Source: a virus
Reading direction: 5' to 3' (one strand)
IMG/VR virus record: IMGVR_UViG_3300033996_001317
Span: 1-36,964 of that record
DNA length: 36,964 bases
Shown here: positions 29,241 through 36,964 of the stretch, in pieces
How the letters are laid out: every line of letters begins with the position of its first letter
Numbering within the stretch: the stretch's first letter is position 1
Position numbers and translations under genes: made by a program
Notes under the pieces: generated by a model
Told to the model about the DNA's origin: nothing
What the model saw: only the letters and a program-made list of their open reading frames with translations
The model's database searches: none

Positions 29241-29672
29241 TTATTTCGAAAGTCTTGAAAGGCTTTTTTTGATCGATGCTTCCATGGCGGCTGCGGCGTC
29301 GGCTGAACTCGCGGCCATGCCGATTGCCACCCCGTTATTCCCGATTATTCGTCCTGTTGCTGCCGTTTTTCCTGATTTTGTTTTGCGAAATCTTTGCTCA
29401 GTCCCAGTAACGAGAGTCGGCAGATATCTCGTCTGTTTTGTGGCTCTTGATCCAACTCCGATACCGATTATTCCTTCGACTAAATCACGCCGTTTGCGAG
29501 TCTCTAAGCGGTATCCGAGTGTTTTTGCAGCTTTGCCGACTAGCGGCCTGATCGCTTTGTAACTGGCCGCTAGACCGGCTTTGACGGCTTGGATTGCAAT
29601 TGGACCCGCTATCTGTCGCTCAACCCCGTTGAGCGTCTTAATCAGTCTGTCCGCGCTAAAAAAACTGTTCAT
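29241..29672 (-). CDS. Tail completion / HK97 gp10-like protein
   Basis: 143 residues, strongly basic. N-terminal helices (LIKTLNGVERQIAGPIAIQA, VKAGLAASYKAIRPLVGKAA) and the long basic middle resemble HK97-gp10-type proteins located between head connectors and tail terminator. ATGA overlap with the gene before. Confidence 0.7.
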   Translation of the reverse strand: MNSFFSADRLIKTLNGVERQIAGPIAIQAVKAGLAASYKAIRPLVGKAAKTLGYRLETRKRRDLVEGIIGIGVGSRATKQTRYLPTLVTGTEQRFRKTKSGKTAATGRIIGNNGVAIGMAASSADAAAAMEASIKKSLSRLSK

Positions 29673-30109
29673 CGAACCACCTCAACCCGCAAATTCACAA
29701 CCGAAACAAATAGGTTGGCATCGTTTAACAGTGACTTAACCGGGTTTTCTTTTTCCTCAACGTCGCATTCCCAGACGCAGACCCGGCGATCCGATGAATT
29801 AAAATTGTCGAGCCTCAAAAACACTTGACGGACGATTAGAGCAAGATCCTGAACGTCCTTCGAAGTCGTTTTTGATCTGATTACCACCTGGATTTTGTGG
29901 CTGGAATTTTCATTCGCGTCCAGTTGGTCATTTGGCTGCGTTTCGCTGACCGCCACGACGTCGACCCGCAGCCGGTCGAGCTCTTCGAGATAATCAATCT
30001 CCGTGCGCGAATAACGAGCGTCCAACGCAAGCGAGTATTGCCCGCCCGAGTTGAGTCGAGCGACAATTGCTTGGCAAGCTTCGTCGGCTGGTGAAATTGT
30101 GAGTGTCAT
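29669..30109 (-). CDS. Tail terminator-like or connector protein
   Basis: 146 residues, alpha/beta. It starts with a helix (SPADEACQAIVARLNSGGQY) and has the strand EEKENPVKSLLNDANLFVSV then VNLRVEVV, the order of gpU/tail-terminator-type folds. It lies in the connector region, coupled by ATGA overlap on both sides. The role comes mainly from order and size. Confidence 0.65.
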   Translation of the reverse strand: MTLTISPADEACQAIVARLNSGGQYSLALDARYSRTEIDYLEELDRLRVDVVAVSETQPNDQLDANENSSHKIQVVIRSKTTSKDVQDLALIVRQVFLRLDNFNSSDRRVCVWECDVEEKENPVKSLLNDANLFVSVVNLRVEVVR

Positions 30110-30450
30110 TTTATTTGCTGCGTGTGAATTCTAATTTGACCAAGCGTCCGGTAGTAAGGCTTGCTCGATCCCATTGGCCTGACCTCGTAAATGGCCCCGC
30201 TCCCGACCGTGATGCGATCCCCTCGGACTGGATCGCCCACGAAGTCGGCTGAGGCTCCGACGAAGTCAGTCATGATCATCTCAACGACCTCGCTTCCGAC
30301 CTGTACGATCGTCGGTTTTTCTGGCCCTTGAAACATCTCCACGGCCAACGTGCTCCCTGAGACTGTGGCGGTGTAAGTGACCGCACTGCCCGCGTTGTCG
30401 AGCAGGGAAGCCACCATCAATGCCACACCATCAGAGAGCATGTTTGCCAT
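30106..30450 (-). CDS. Head-tail joining (head completion) protein
   Basis: 114 residues, beta-rich, with VGSEVVEMIMTDFVGASADF, GDPVRGDRITVGSGAIYEVR, then PYYRTLGQIRIHTQQIK. This is the pattern of gpFII/SPP1 gp16-like stopper proteins, small beta barrels that close the portal. The position after capsid genes supports this. Confidence 0.7.
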   Translation of the reverse strand: MANMLSDGVALMVASLLDNAGSAVTYTATVSGSTLAVEMFQGPEKPTIVQVGSEVVEMIMTDFVGASADFVGDPVRGDRITVGSGAIYEVRPMGSSKPYYRTLGQIRIHTQQIK

Positions 30451-30461
30451 GTTTTACCCAA

Positions 30462-31196
30462 TCAAACGTAGACGAATGTGAGGGTAGCGTGAGCCCCGAC
30501 AAGACTCGTCAAAGTCCCGCCGATAACGATCGCCACCCGATCGCCCTTGGCGAATGTCAGCGTTGCGGCGGTGGCAATCAGCGTCCCGGCTGTGACCGTG
30601 TTGGCCACCGTCGTCGCACTCATGTCGATCGTCCCTGTGAGCAGGTTTGTCCCTGACCCGGGCGCTTGCGTTCCCGTGCATTTTGCGACCTGCAACGTCC
30701 CCGATGTTGACCCGGTTGCGTGCACGTAATCAACCGAAATCAGCCGCATTTTTCGCGGCACGATGTATGTCGAATGCGTGACCGCAGCGGTCCCAATCGT
30801 CTCGATAAACGAAAATAACTCGCTTTGCGGGGTTGTCGGCTGAAGTTGGGTAATTACCTCGCTGTCACCAGTTAGCGCGGCCGTGATCGCGAATCCCATT
30901 AGAGTGTTAGCCCCAATTGTGGATGTTGCGGCCCCGCTGGATGCGGTCCCGGTGACTGGCGACCCGGTCGCATTCCAGTAGACGGGATCGCCGATTGCGA
31001 ACACACTAGTGTCTTTGGGGACGCGGAATTGCCCGCAATAAACGGCTGCCCCCTGATCCCCGCTGGCGATGTCGATTTCCGCGATCGTCACCAGTCCGTT
31101 AGTGACCGTGACGTCACCGCCTGTCACTGCACTGGCTGGGGTGTAATCGAGTTTGTCATCTTCGCTCGTATATCTGATTGCTGGCGATTGCGCCAT
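30462..31196 (-). CDS. DUF2190-like capsid decoration protein with extra C-terminal domain
   Basis: 244 residues. Residues 1-115 (LDYTPASAVTGGDVTVTNGL, GAAVYCGQFRVPKD, FAIGDPVYWNATGSP, LMGFAITAALTGDSEVI) match the DUF2190/RecA-RadA-annotated capsid-associated family. Residues about 118-244 (LFSFIETIGTAAVTHSTYIV, LISVDYVHATGSTSGTLQVA, ...) form a second beta domain usual DUF2190 proteins (about 110 residues) do not have. It follows the capsid gene as decoration proteins do. Confidence 0.75.
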   Translation of the reverse strand: MAQSPAIRYTSEDDKLDYTPASAVTGGDVTVTNGLVTIAEIDIASGDQGAAVYCGQFRVPKDTSVFAIGDPVYWNATGSPVTGTASSGAATSTIGANTLMGFAITAALTGDSEVITQLQPTTPQSELFSFIETIGTAAVTHSTYIVPRKMRLISVDYVHATGSTSGTLQVAKCTGTQAPGSGTNLLTGTIDMSATTVANTVTAGTLIATAATLTFAKGDRVAIVIGGTLTSLVGAHATLTFVYV

Positions 31197-31255
31197 GATT
31201 TTGTCTTTCAGTTAAAATTACTTGATTTGAAACCTACGCACTCAGGACGCAGTTA

Positions 31256-33385
31256 TCACGCCGCACCCTTGGACTTGACCCCGCCCAAATACTCGGCCTG
31301 ATCCACGCCGAAATCGTGATAGCCTCGGAACTGGATGCCCAGCGTCGAGAAGTCGGCGTCGGCGCTCTCGACCGTTGGCGTTTCGACCCCGTTGAGAAAA
31401 CTCACCACGGTCGTCGGCAAATAGCCTGGCGAATTGAGCAGGTAAAACGCGGTCGTGCTGTAGCCGGTGTAAGTCGAGTCCGACAACTGCCACGCAACGA
31501 CTGGCCGGTACTTCCCGGCGTAGATGTTTGACTCGCTCGTCTTGGTCATGCCCAAGTTTTGATTGCGATACAGTGCCTCGGCGATCGCCTCCAGTTCTGG
31601 CGGAACGAGCAGGATTTCAGGACGGCCCCCGGCCCCCGTTCTGCCAACTGGGTTTGCCGTGTCGGCGTTGACTCGCTTCTTTCCGTCTGCTGTTGGCGAT
31701 GTCATTTGGCGGAATTTGAGCACCGCAAGCTGCAGCCCGACCCCGTCAGTTCCGAGATTGCTGGTCGCTCCCGTCAAATAATTCGTGTTTCCGGTTGTGA
31801 AAAACGAACTGTTGTTTGTGAATTCGGTCCAGAAAACTTGGTTCAGCTTTTTGGCTGACCCTCGACCGATTCGCGCTCGCAAATCGTCGAACGCGCCCAT
31901 GTCATCGTTGATAATCATCGTGCGGGTGATGGCGAACATCTTGGCGTAGGTATCGACCTGCCGGGTGTAAGTCTCCTCACCGACTCCACCATGGCGGATC
32001 TCACCTGCTGGCGACAGTTGCTCGTAGGTCATGTCGTCGAGCAGCCGATAGCTGGTCGCTTGTTTGAAGTCGCTGACCGATTTCACGGCGGCGATTTCCC
32101 GCCACGCGGAATCTTCCTCCATGTAGCCGGTGAGCAGTTCCTTGTTGGCGACGTTGCTCAAAATGTTGGGAACACTGACAGTCGAAAATCCGGTCGCTTG
32201 CAGCTCTTGACCGCTAGGGCAGGCAAACCGCAGCACGTCCCGCAAATTGCCAGTGTGAATTCCCTCGCCTGCGTTGGCGTGGTATCCGTTGGCCGATGCG
32301 GCCTGCAGCAGCATTTGCTTGAGTCCGATCCCCCGGCGAAACTGAGAGTGAGCGGCCTGCAGGATCGCGGGCAAGTAGTCCTTTTCGACCTCCCGAGTTT
32401 TTCGCGTCATGCAAATCGCGGCCTCTAAAACCGTGGCCTGGTCCAGATTGCTTTCTGCGGATCGGAACGACGTTGGCCGTGTTTTGGCCAGCGATGCCCG
32501 CAGCATTTCTAAATTGACTCGGTCCGTCGACCACCCCTGTTCAATGGCTGTTGCGGCGATCGTTGGGTTGCCAGCGGCTGCAGCCTGAATCTCGGCGACC
32601 CGGCGAAGATTTGCGGCGATTTCTCGGTTTTGCGCGGCGAGCGCGGCTTTCAAATTCATCATTGCACCTGCGGCCATTGGCGGCTCTTCTTTTGGTTTTT
32701 CTCCGGCTGGCATGTCATCCATCGTCGCGGCGGCTGGCGTTGGCTTTGCTGTTGCGGCGTCGTAAGCCATGCTCAGCACGGCGCGGTTCTCATCGCTCAG
32801 GCTTGCCGCGGCAATCCCGAGACTTTCAAGCCATTCTTCAAAAGACGGCATATAATTTCCCTTCATGGCTGCGGCTGCAGCAAGATTTACCGAAGTCGTC
32901 GAGTCGGCACCAACCGGTAACACGCTCGTCTCTCTCAGTGATGCGGATCGTGCGACAATGCACGGCCCCGTAAATGATTGACCGTTGACCTGGACTGTTT
33001 GTCCGGGCTCGATCTCGACTGAATCTGTGACCATGGCCCCGATTGAGGCTTGCCACGTGTGCCCGGCGGCGGCTTGTGCGATTACTTGGCGGCAAATCTC
33101 GCTTTGGCCGGTAACGAGCCCCGAAATTACGAGGGTTTTGCGGTCGTTTTTGATTGAATCCGTCAGCCCCAGCGTGGCTTCGACGGTTTTTTTGTGGTCG
33201 AGTAGGATCGGAATCTGATGGTCTGAAACCAGTCCCGCCAGATCGATGATTACCGGGTATGGAAAGCCATCGACATTGAGCAGCCCGCCCGAATACGCGA
33301 GAATTTTGAACCGTTTTTGTCCAGTTTTTGGCGCGTTTTCGGCTGCGTTGAGCTCGATTGCTGCTGTGAAATTGAGTTTTTTCAT
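31256..33385 (-). CDS. Fused prohead protease, scaffold and major capsid protein
   Basis: 709 residues in one frame, with stop TGA-TAA. Residues about 1-160 are a HK97-type (S78) prohead protease: His64 in ILLDHKKTVEATLG and Ser114 in TWQASIGAMV are the likely catalytic residues. Residues about 165-330 are helical, Ala/Met-rich and scaffold-like. Residues about 330-709 form the capsid protein (VLRFACPSGQELQATGFSTV, MFAITRTMIINDDMGAFDDL, GRPEILLVPPELEAIAEALY, TVVSFLNGVETPTVESADAD). The protease would be expected to release the capsid subunit by cutting after the scaffold. ATGA coupling to portal. Confidence 0.85.
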   Translation of the reverse strand: MKKLNFTAAIELNAAENAPKTGQKRFKILAYSGGLLNVDGFPYPVIIDLAGLVSDHQIPILLDHKKTVEATLGLTDSIKNDRKTLVISGLVTGQSEICRQVIAQAAAGHTWQASIGAMVTDSVEIEPGQTVQVNGQSFTGPCIVARSASLRETSVLPVGADSTTSVNLAAAAAMKGNYMPSFEEWLESLGIAAASLSDENRAVLSMAYDAATAKPTPAAATMDDMPAGEKPKEEPPMAAGAMMNLKAALAAQNREIAANLRRVAEIQAAAAGNPTIAATAIEQGWSTDRVNLEMLRASLAKTRPTSFRSAESNLDQATVLEAAICMTRKTREVEKDYLPAILQAAHSQFRRGIGLKQMLLQAASANGYHANAGEGIHTGNLRDVLRFACPSGQELQATGFSTVSVPNILSNVANKELLTGYMEEDSAWREIAAVKSVSDFKQATSYRLLDDMTYEQLSPAGEIRHGGVGEETYTRQVDTYAKMFAITRTMIINDDMGAFDDLRARIGRGSAKKLNQVFWTEFTNNSSFFTTGNTNYLTGATSNLGTDGVGLQLAVLKFRQMTSPTADGKKRVNADTANPVGRTGAGGRPEILLVPPELEAIAEALYRNQNLGMTKTSESNIYAGKYRPVVAWQLSDSTYTGYSTTAFYLLNSPGYLPTTVVSFLNGVETPTVESADADFSTLGIQFRGYHDFGVDQAEYLGGVKSKGAA

Positions 33386-34818
33386 TGTGGTGCCACCTGC
33401 GGGAATTTGGCTTGTGCTGGTTGCGGCGGAACTGGCTGCGGCGTTAGTCCAAAAGTTTGGTCAAACACCGCTTTCTTGTAGTCCGTCACCTCAACGCCCC
33501 ACGCTGCGGCGGAACTGGCGGCTTCGGTTTCCCAGTCCATCCCGTTTTCGGAATAGACCTGGGAGATAGAACATTGACCCGTTGAGATTCGCTGGGCGTT
33601 GGTCGATACGGTGTCCGCTGGATCGATGTCTGGCAGTGGCGGCCAGTTCCACTCGTGCCTGATTTGGTCGATGGGCGGCCCACCCGTGAGCAAACCCGGC
33701 ACGAAGACAGCAGCTTCGAGAAACCACTGGAATACCGGCTCAGCAATCGTTAGCTCAAAGTGATTTTGTTCGGTCTCAACTTCTGGTCGCCATACGTTTC
33801 GGATGTCGCCTTTATAGCTCGAAAAGTTGCTGTTCTTGGCGGTCCCGGCAGCCAATGCGTACGGCATGTTCGTGCAGCGACAAAACGACATTAACGCCTG
33901 CCCTTGGAACATCTCGTAGAGCGGCCCCGGTTGTTTCGGCTCGATCTGACCGAGATCCCATCCCTCAGGAATCACCGTCAGCATGTTGCGAGCCAACTCC
34001 ATTTCGGCGAAGTCTGTCGGAGCGGCTGCAGGATCAACGGCGGCGGAATTTGACTTCATGTAGATGGCAAAATTCGCGGCACTTTCTGCGGAAAACAGCG
34101 TGGCCAATTCCTGCCGGCGCATGATTGGGAGCGTCTGCAGCGACGGCGTGACTCGCGGAATCCCTCGCGTCTGCCCCGGTCGTTCGGCACGGAATAAATG
34201 CAGCACCTCGTTGGCCGAATACCATTCACCTTTGAGCGTCGATACGGGGATGTTCGAGCCGGGGTGATGATCGTAGACGTAGTATTCGATTTCGTTCGTG
34301 TTCGCGTCGAACCTCACCCCGTCATCAACGTACGCATCCTGCAGGATTGCACCCGTCCATGGTGTAGCGATCTGTTCGGTTTCAAATATTTTCAGGTCGA
34401 GCGACAGCGGGTAATTACGAGGACGTTCGGCACGCATGATGAACGATTCGCCGTCCCGGAACTCAGCCCCGTAGACGGTTCGGTATTTTGATGCCAGCTT
34501 GATTTTTTTTGACCACGCATCGTAGGCGAGCTCAAGTCTTTGATTGAACTCCGGGTTTGCCGTCATGACCTGAAGTCGCGGCCCTCGCCCGATGATGTGA
34601 TTGACCGCAGTGCGAATCATCCCCGAGTACCACGAATTGTTCGCGGCCTCGTAGCGGGATCGGATGCGGATTACCCGGCGAACACCCGGCGAAAGCTCAG
34701 CACGGGCAGACAAATTGTCGGTCGCGGCCCAATGGTTTTTGTTTTCGCGCGTTGTCTGCGCGATGTCAAACGTGGCTCGCAACGGCTTCGGCCGGCGGAA
34801 GAAATCGAGGATGCCCAT
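33382..34818 (-). CDS. Portal protein, lambda gpB family
   Basis: 478 residues. Typical lambda-type portal segments: RSRYEAANNSWYSGMIRTAV, NHIIGRGPRLQVMTANPEFN, YRTVYGAEFRDGESFIMRAE, DLKIFETEQIATPW and the C-terminal FSSYKGDIRNVWRPEVETEQ, FELTIAEPVFQWFLEAAV. It forms the dodecameric DNA channel and docks terminase. The ATG overlaps the stop of the preceding small gene (TAATG). Confidence 0.92.
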   Translation of the reverse strand: MGILDFFRRPKPLRATFDIAQTTRENKNHWAATDNLSARAELSPGVRRVIRIRSRYEAANNSWYSGMIRTAVNHIIGRGPRLQVMTANPEFNQRLELAYDAWSKKIKLASKYRTVYGAEFRDGESFIMRAERPRNYPLSLDLKIFETEQIATPWTGAILQDAYVDDGVRFDANTNEIEYYVYDHHPGSNIPVSTLKGEWYSANEVLHLFRAERPGQTRGIPRVTPSLQTLPIMRRQELATLFSAESAANFAIYMKSNSAAVDPAAAPTDFAEMELARNMLTVIPEGWDLGQIEPKQPGPLYEMFQGQALMSFCRCTNMPYALAAGTAKNSNFSSYKGDIRNVWRPEVETEQNHFELTIAEPVFQWFLEAAVFVPGLLTGGPPIDQIRHEWNWPPLPDIDPADTVSTNAQRISTGQCSISQVYSENGMDWETEAASSAAAWGVEVTDYKKAVFDQTFGLTPQPVPPQPAQAKFPQVAPQ

Positions 34819-35018
34819 TATTGAGCCCCCGGCGGGACGATTTTCATGAACATCGTCTTGAGCGCCTTGGCCGGTGATGCGGCTGCGGCGTTGGCTCGAC
34901 CGTATTTGTCTGCGGCGATCTGATCCGCCAGCGATCGATTAGAGACACTGACCCCATCGCCCGACATTGACTGCGGCTTGGCGGCATCGGCGGCGATTTG
35001 GTCTGATAGTGTGGTCAT
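34818..35018 (-). CDS. Small protein in the gpW position
   Basis: 66 residues: SDQIAADAAKPQSMSGDGVS, NRSLADQIAADKYGRANAAA, LKTMFMKIVPPGAQ. The SLADQIAADKY and IVPPG segments look like a small family found between terminase and portal in lambda-order phages (recalled, not searched). Function probably in head-tail joining. No Shine-Dalgarno is obvious; GAGATTTAATCTC, a small palindrome, lies just upstream. Confidence 0.7.
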   Translation of the reverse strand: MTTLSDQIAADAAKPQSMSGDGVSVSNRSLADQIAADKYGRANAAAASPAKALKTMFMKIVPPGAQ

Positions 35019-35077
35019 GCACGGAGATTAAATCTCTCAACGTGCGATGAAAATACCACATTGTTACCGGTAGCAAA

Positions 35078-35278
35078 TCAATTAAAATATTTTCTAACGT
35101 CTCGGGTTTTGATTCTTCGCTCGCTCGTCACGTTCAATTTTCCGCAGTTGCTGCATCGCCTTTCTCGCAGCGTGAAGCCCTCGGACTGCGTCGTTCTGCA
35201 GACAGATGTCAGCACCTGACCGCATCCCCCGCACTCGATCCCATGCCCCGGCATTTTAAATTTACGTCGTTCCGTCAT
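35078..35278 (-). CDS. Zinc-ribbon protein overlapping the terminase stop
   Basis: 66 residues from ATG at 35278 (ATGA overlap with the terminase); the frame is open further upstream only within terminase. Two CXXC pairs, IECGGCGQVL and RRCSNCGKLN, form a C4 zinc ribbon similar in layout to Com-type translational regulators; the ends are basic. A role in DNA packaging or RNA binding is possible. Confidence 0.75.
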   Translation of the reverse strand: MTERRKFKMPGHGIECGGCGQVLTSVCRTTQSEGFTLRERRCSNCGKLNVTSERRIKTRDVRKYFN

Positions 35279-36964
35279 CGTCGCACCGGCATTACGAATG
35301 TTCGTCGCTCCTTTTGTTTGACCTCGGTGCCTGGAACGCACACGCCTAGCATTGAGGCTGCCACACAATTCCCCACGTAGGCATCAAGCCAGTCGTTATC
35401 GCGTCCCGGCAGTGCCTCCCATGTTACGCCTGCTGATCCGTCATAGACAATGGTTTTGGATTGCTCGGCAGTAAAATGCTCCGCTAGCATTTGATGCTCG
35501 TGCTCATGCGACCCCGGCAGCAGCACAGCAGACGGAGCCCCCGGAATGGTTTCGAGTCGTCTCGCCCCGATCGACTTGAATTGATTGGCGTCGAAGTCGA
35601 CGCACACCGGCGACTGGCTTCGTCGCTCGACCCAGTGCGATCCGGTATTGCGATCCTTGTTGGGGTCCCCGTAATAGTGGACTGGTTTTTTTCCCGGCTT
35701 CGGCCCAAATCCTTTTGACGGCCTGATCCGGTTTTTATTTGCCGAAAGACTGACTTGAGATTCGATAAGCCTTTTTTGTCCACCATCCGACCAATCCTTC
35801 AGGATTAAATCCATCTGTCTCGGAACTCCGATTTCGTCTCGCCAATCCTGCAGCAGCATCGCGTCGAGGTGATTGTGGGCGTGGACGAATGCTTCCTCCC
35901 AGCTTCGGCCCGGAAGTTTTGACTCGATCGTGTGCGGTAGTTCGCTCTTGTAAAATTCACGTCGCCCCTGATCTGGCCACGTCCCATAGTCAACGATCCA
36001 GCCGGTAAAGTCTTTTTGCCAAGCGACCACCATCCACCACAAAACGTGATCGGACGAGTCCACAAATGCGGTTAGGTACTGCGATTTAGCCGGTACGATC
36101 CCACGCGGGATCCCCGACAGTCTGCGAGTGATTGCGACCCCGTTGAGCTGTGTCAGCCCGCTAGCTGGCGGCGCCCCTTCCTGTTGCAGTTCGCATCGAA
36201 AAAAGTCTGGCTGAAGCGAGCGGATGGTCATGCACCACTGCAGCGCGGAGATGAATTCCTCTGGCTTGTCTTCCTCCCAAGACACGGCCCCGCCCTCATC
36301 AAGATCGGCGCGATTGTCCCGATAGAACGCGGTCGCCATCGCGAACCCGTCTTCCGGTTTGTCTCCGTCCCGCAGCAAGTCCTCGTATTCTTTCCATCTC
36401 GCTTTGTTAGTCGGCTCATGAATCAGCACCGGGTATTTCGAGCCATCCCAATCGGCGTGCCTTTCCCGGTCGCAATATCGCATCGTCAAATCATCGACCT
36501 CGCGGACTGTACAGACCATGATTGCCGCGATCGTCTCCCCGAGTCCCGCCAGCCCCATGAACGTGGTGTCGATTTTGTTTTCGCGGCTGTCGGTTTGCAG
36601 CGGCGATTTGGCGGACTGCGGCGTTTGGACGTCGTCGAATATGAGCAAGTCCGGCCGGATAACTTTTCCGGTGTCGTCCACAAACGAAAGCCCCGATACG
36701 TCGGTACTCATCAGCGAATATGGTGCGACTCTGGCCTCGCTGCAGTCAGTCCCGGCGATGCTCGGGAAGATGATTGACCCCCTGTCATCTTTGTGGCTGA
36801 CTGTCAGTACCTCGCCGTTGAGTCTGAGTGTTTTCTTGGGGTTTTTTCGCTTGAACAACAGCGGGATCAGCTCGGGAAAATCGTCTCGAAGCTCCCTCGA
36901 AGACTCGAGAGTTTTGAAAAGATTGTCTCTGTGCTCATTGCTTTTGTCGTCGGTTGCTCCGACC
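35275..36964 (-). CDS. Terminase large subunit, 5' partial
   Basis: The frame is open to the end of the window, at least 562 codons; an internal TTG at 36858 is not the start (upstream residues DDKSNEHRDNLFKTLESSRE are clearly part of it). Visible motifs: Walker B/catalytic RPDLLIFDDVQTPQSAKSP, coupling motif TTFMGLAGLGETIAAIMVCT, and the nuclease domain beginning LTAFVDSSDHVLWWMVVAW (metal-binding Asp), ending DNDWLDAYVGNCVAAS. It cuts and pumps DNA into the prohead. Walker A and the true start lie outside the window. Confidence 0.9.
   Translation of the reverse strand, partial: VGATDDKSNEHRDNLFKTLESSRELRDDFPELIPLLFKRKNPKKTLRLNGEVLTVSHKDDRGSIIFPSIAGTDCSEARVAPYSLMSTDVSGLSFVDDTGKVIRPDLLIFDDVQTPQSAKSPLQTDSRENKIDTTFMGLAGLGETIAAIMVCTVREVDDLTMRYCDRERHADWDGSKYPVLIHEPTNKARWKEYEDLLRDGDKPEDGFAMATAFYRDNRADLDEGGAVSWEEDKPEEFISALQWCMTIRSLQPDFFRCELQQEGAPPASGLTQLNGVAITRRLSGIPRGIVPAKSQYLTAFVDSSDHVLWWMVVAWQKDFTGWIVDYGTWPDQGRREFYKSELPHTIESKLPGRSWEEAFVHAHNHLDAMLLQDWRDEIGVPRQMDLILKDWSDGGQKRLIESQVSLSANKNRIRPSKGFGPKPGKKPVHYYGDPNKDRNTGSHWVERRSQSPVCVDFDANQFKSIGARRLETIPGAPSAVLLPGSHEHEHQMLAEHFTAEQSKTIVYDGSAGVTWEALPGRDNDWLDAYVGNCVAASMLGVCVPGTEVKQKERRTFVMPVRR

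Overview
The window is most of the genome of a tailed double-stranded DNA phage (or an intact prophage with its ends missing). Almost every gene reads on the minus strand, packed with ATGA, GTGA and TAATG start/stop overlaps, so gene order below runs from high to low coordinates. There is no rRNA, tRNA or housekeeping gene. I see no integrase, small terminase subunit or conventional endolysin, so lifestyle is open. The host is not shown directly. The beta-rich Thr/Ala fibre proteins, papain-like and trypsin-like proteases, a CPPC domain and a CsrA homologue would fit a planctomycete-type or related environmental Gram-negative host; that is inference only.

Late structural block (36964 to about 20700): large terminase (5' end outside the window), a zinc ribbon, a small protein in the lambda gpW position, lambda-type portal, a fused prohead protease and major capsid protein, a DUF2190-like capsid protein, head-tail connector and tail completion proteins, tail tube, tail assembly chaperones G and GT joined by a very clear -1 frameshift site, tape measure, then five distal tail genes, including a 649-residue protein with about 40 cysteines and a beta-rich fibre. 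A Rho-independent terminator (20700-20732) closes the block.

Control point (20430-20780): a strong leftward sigma70-type promoter (20439-20466), inverted repeats that look like operators, and the only plausible plus-strand gene of the window.

Early block (20382 to about 9150): small accessory genes separated by four copies of a hairpin-containing leader, a ribbon-helix-helix protein, an excisionase-like HTH protein, small membrane peptides, a coiled-coil protein that looks like three fused genes, CsrA, then recombination (YqaJ exonuclease, RecF/SMC-like ATPase, RecT, HNH nuclease), a tandem zinc-finger protein and lambda O/P-like replication genes.

Lysis and host-interaction block (9155 to 42): small coiled-coil and membrane genes that have been duplicated and shuffled among themselves, a holin-like protein, a lipoprotein-like protein, adjacent papain-like and trypsin-like proteases, several membrane/coiled-coil proteins that could act as holin or spanin, and two fibre-like proteins. 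Positions 1-41 hold no recognisable gene. If the genome is circular or circularly permuted, the missing small terminase and the terminase 5' end would lie between position 1 and position 36964.
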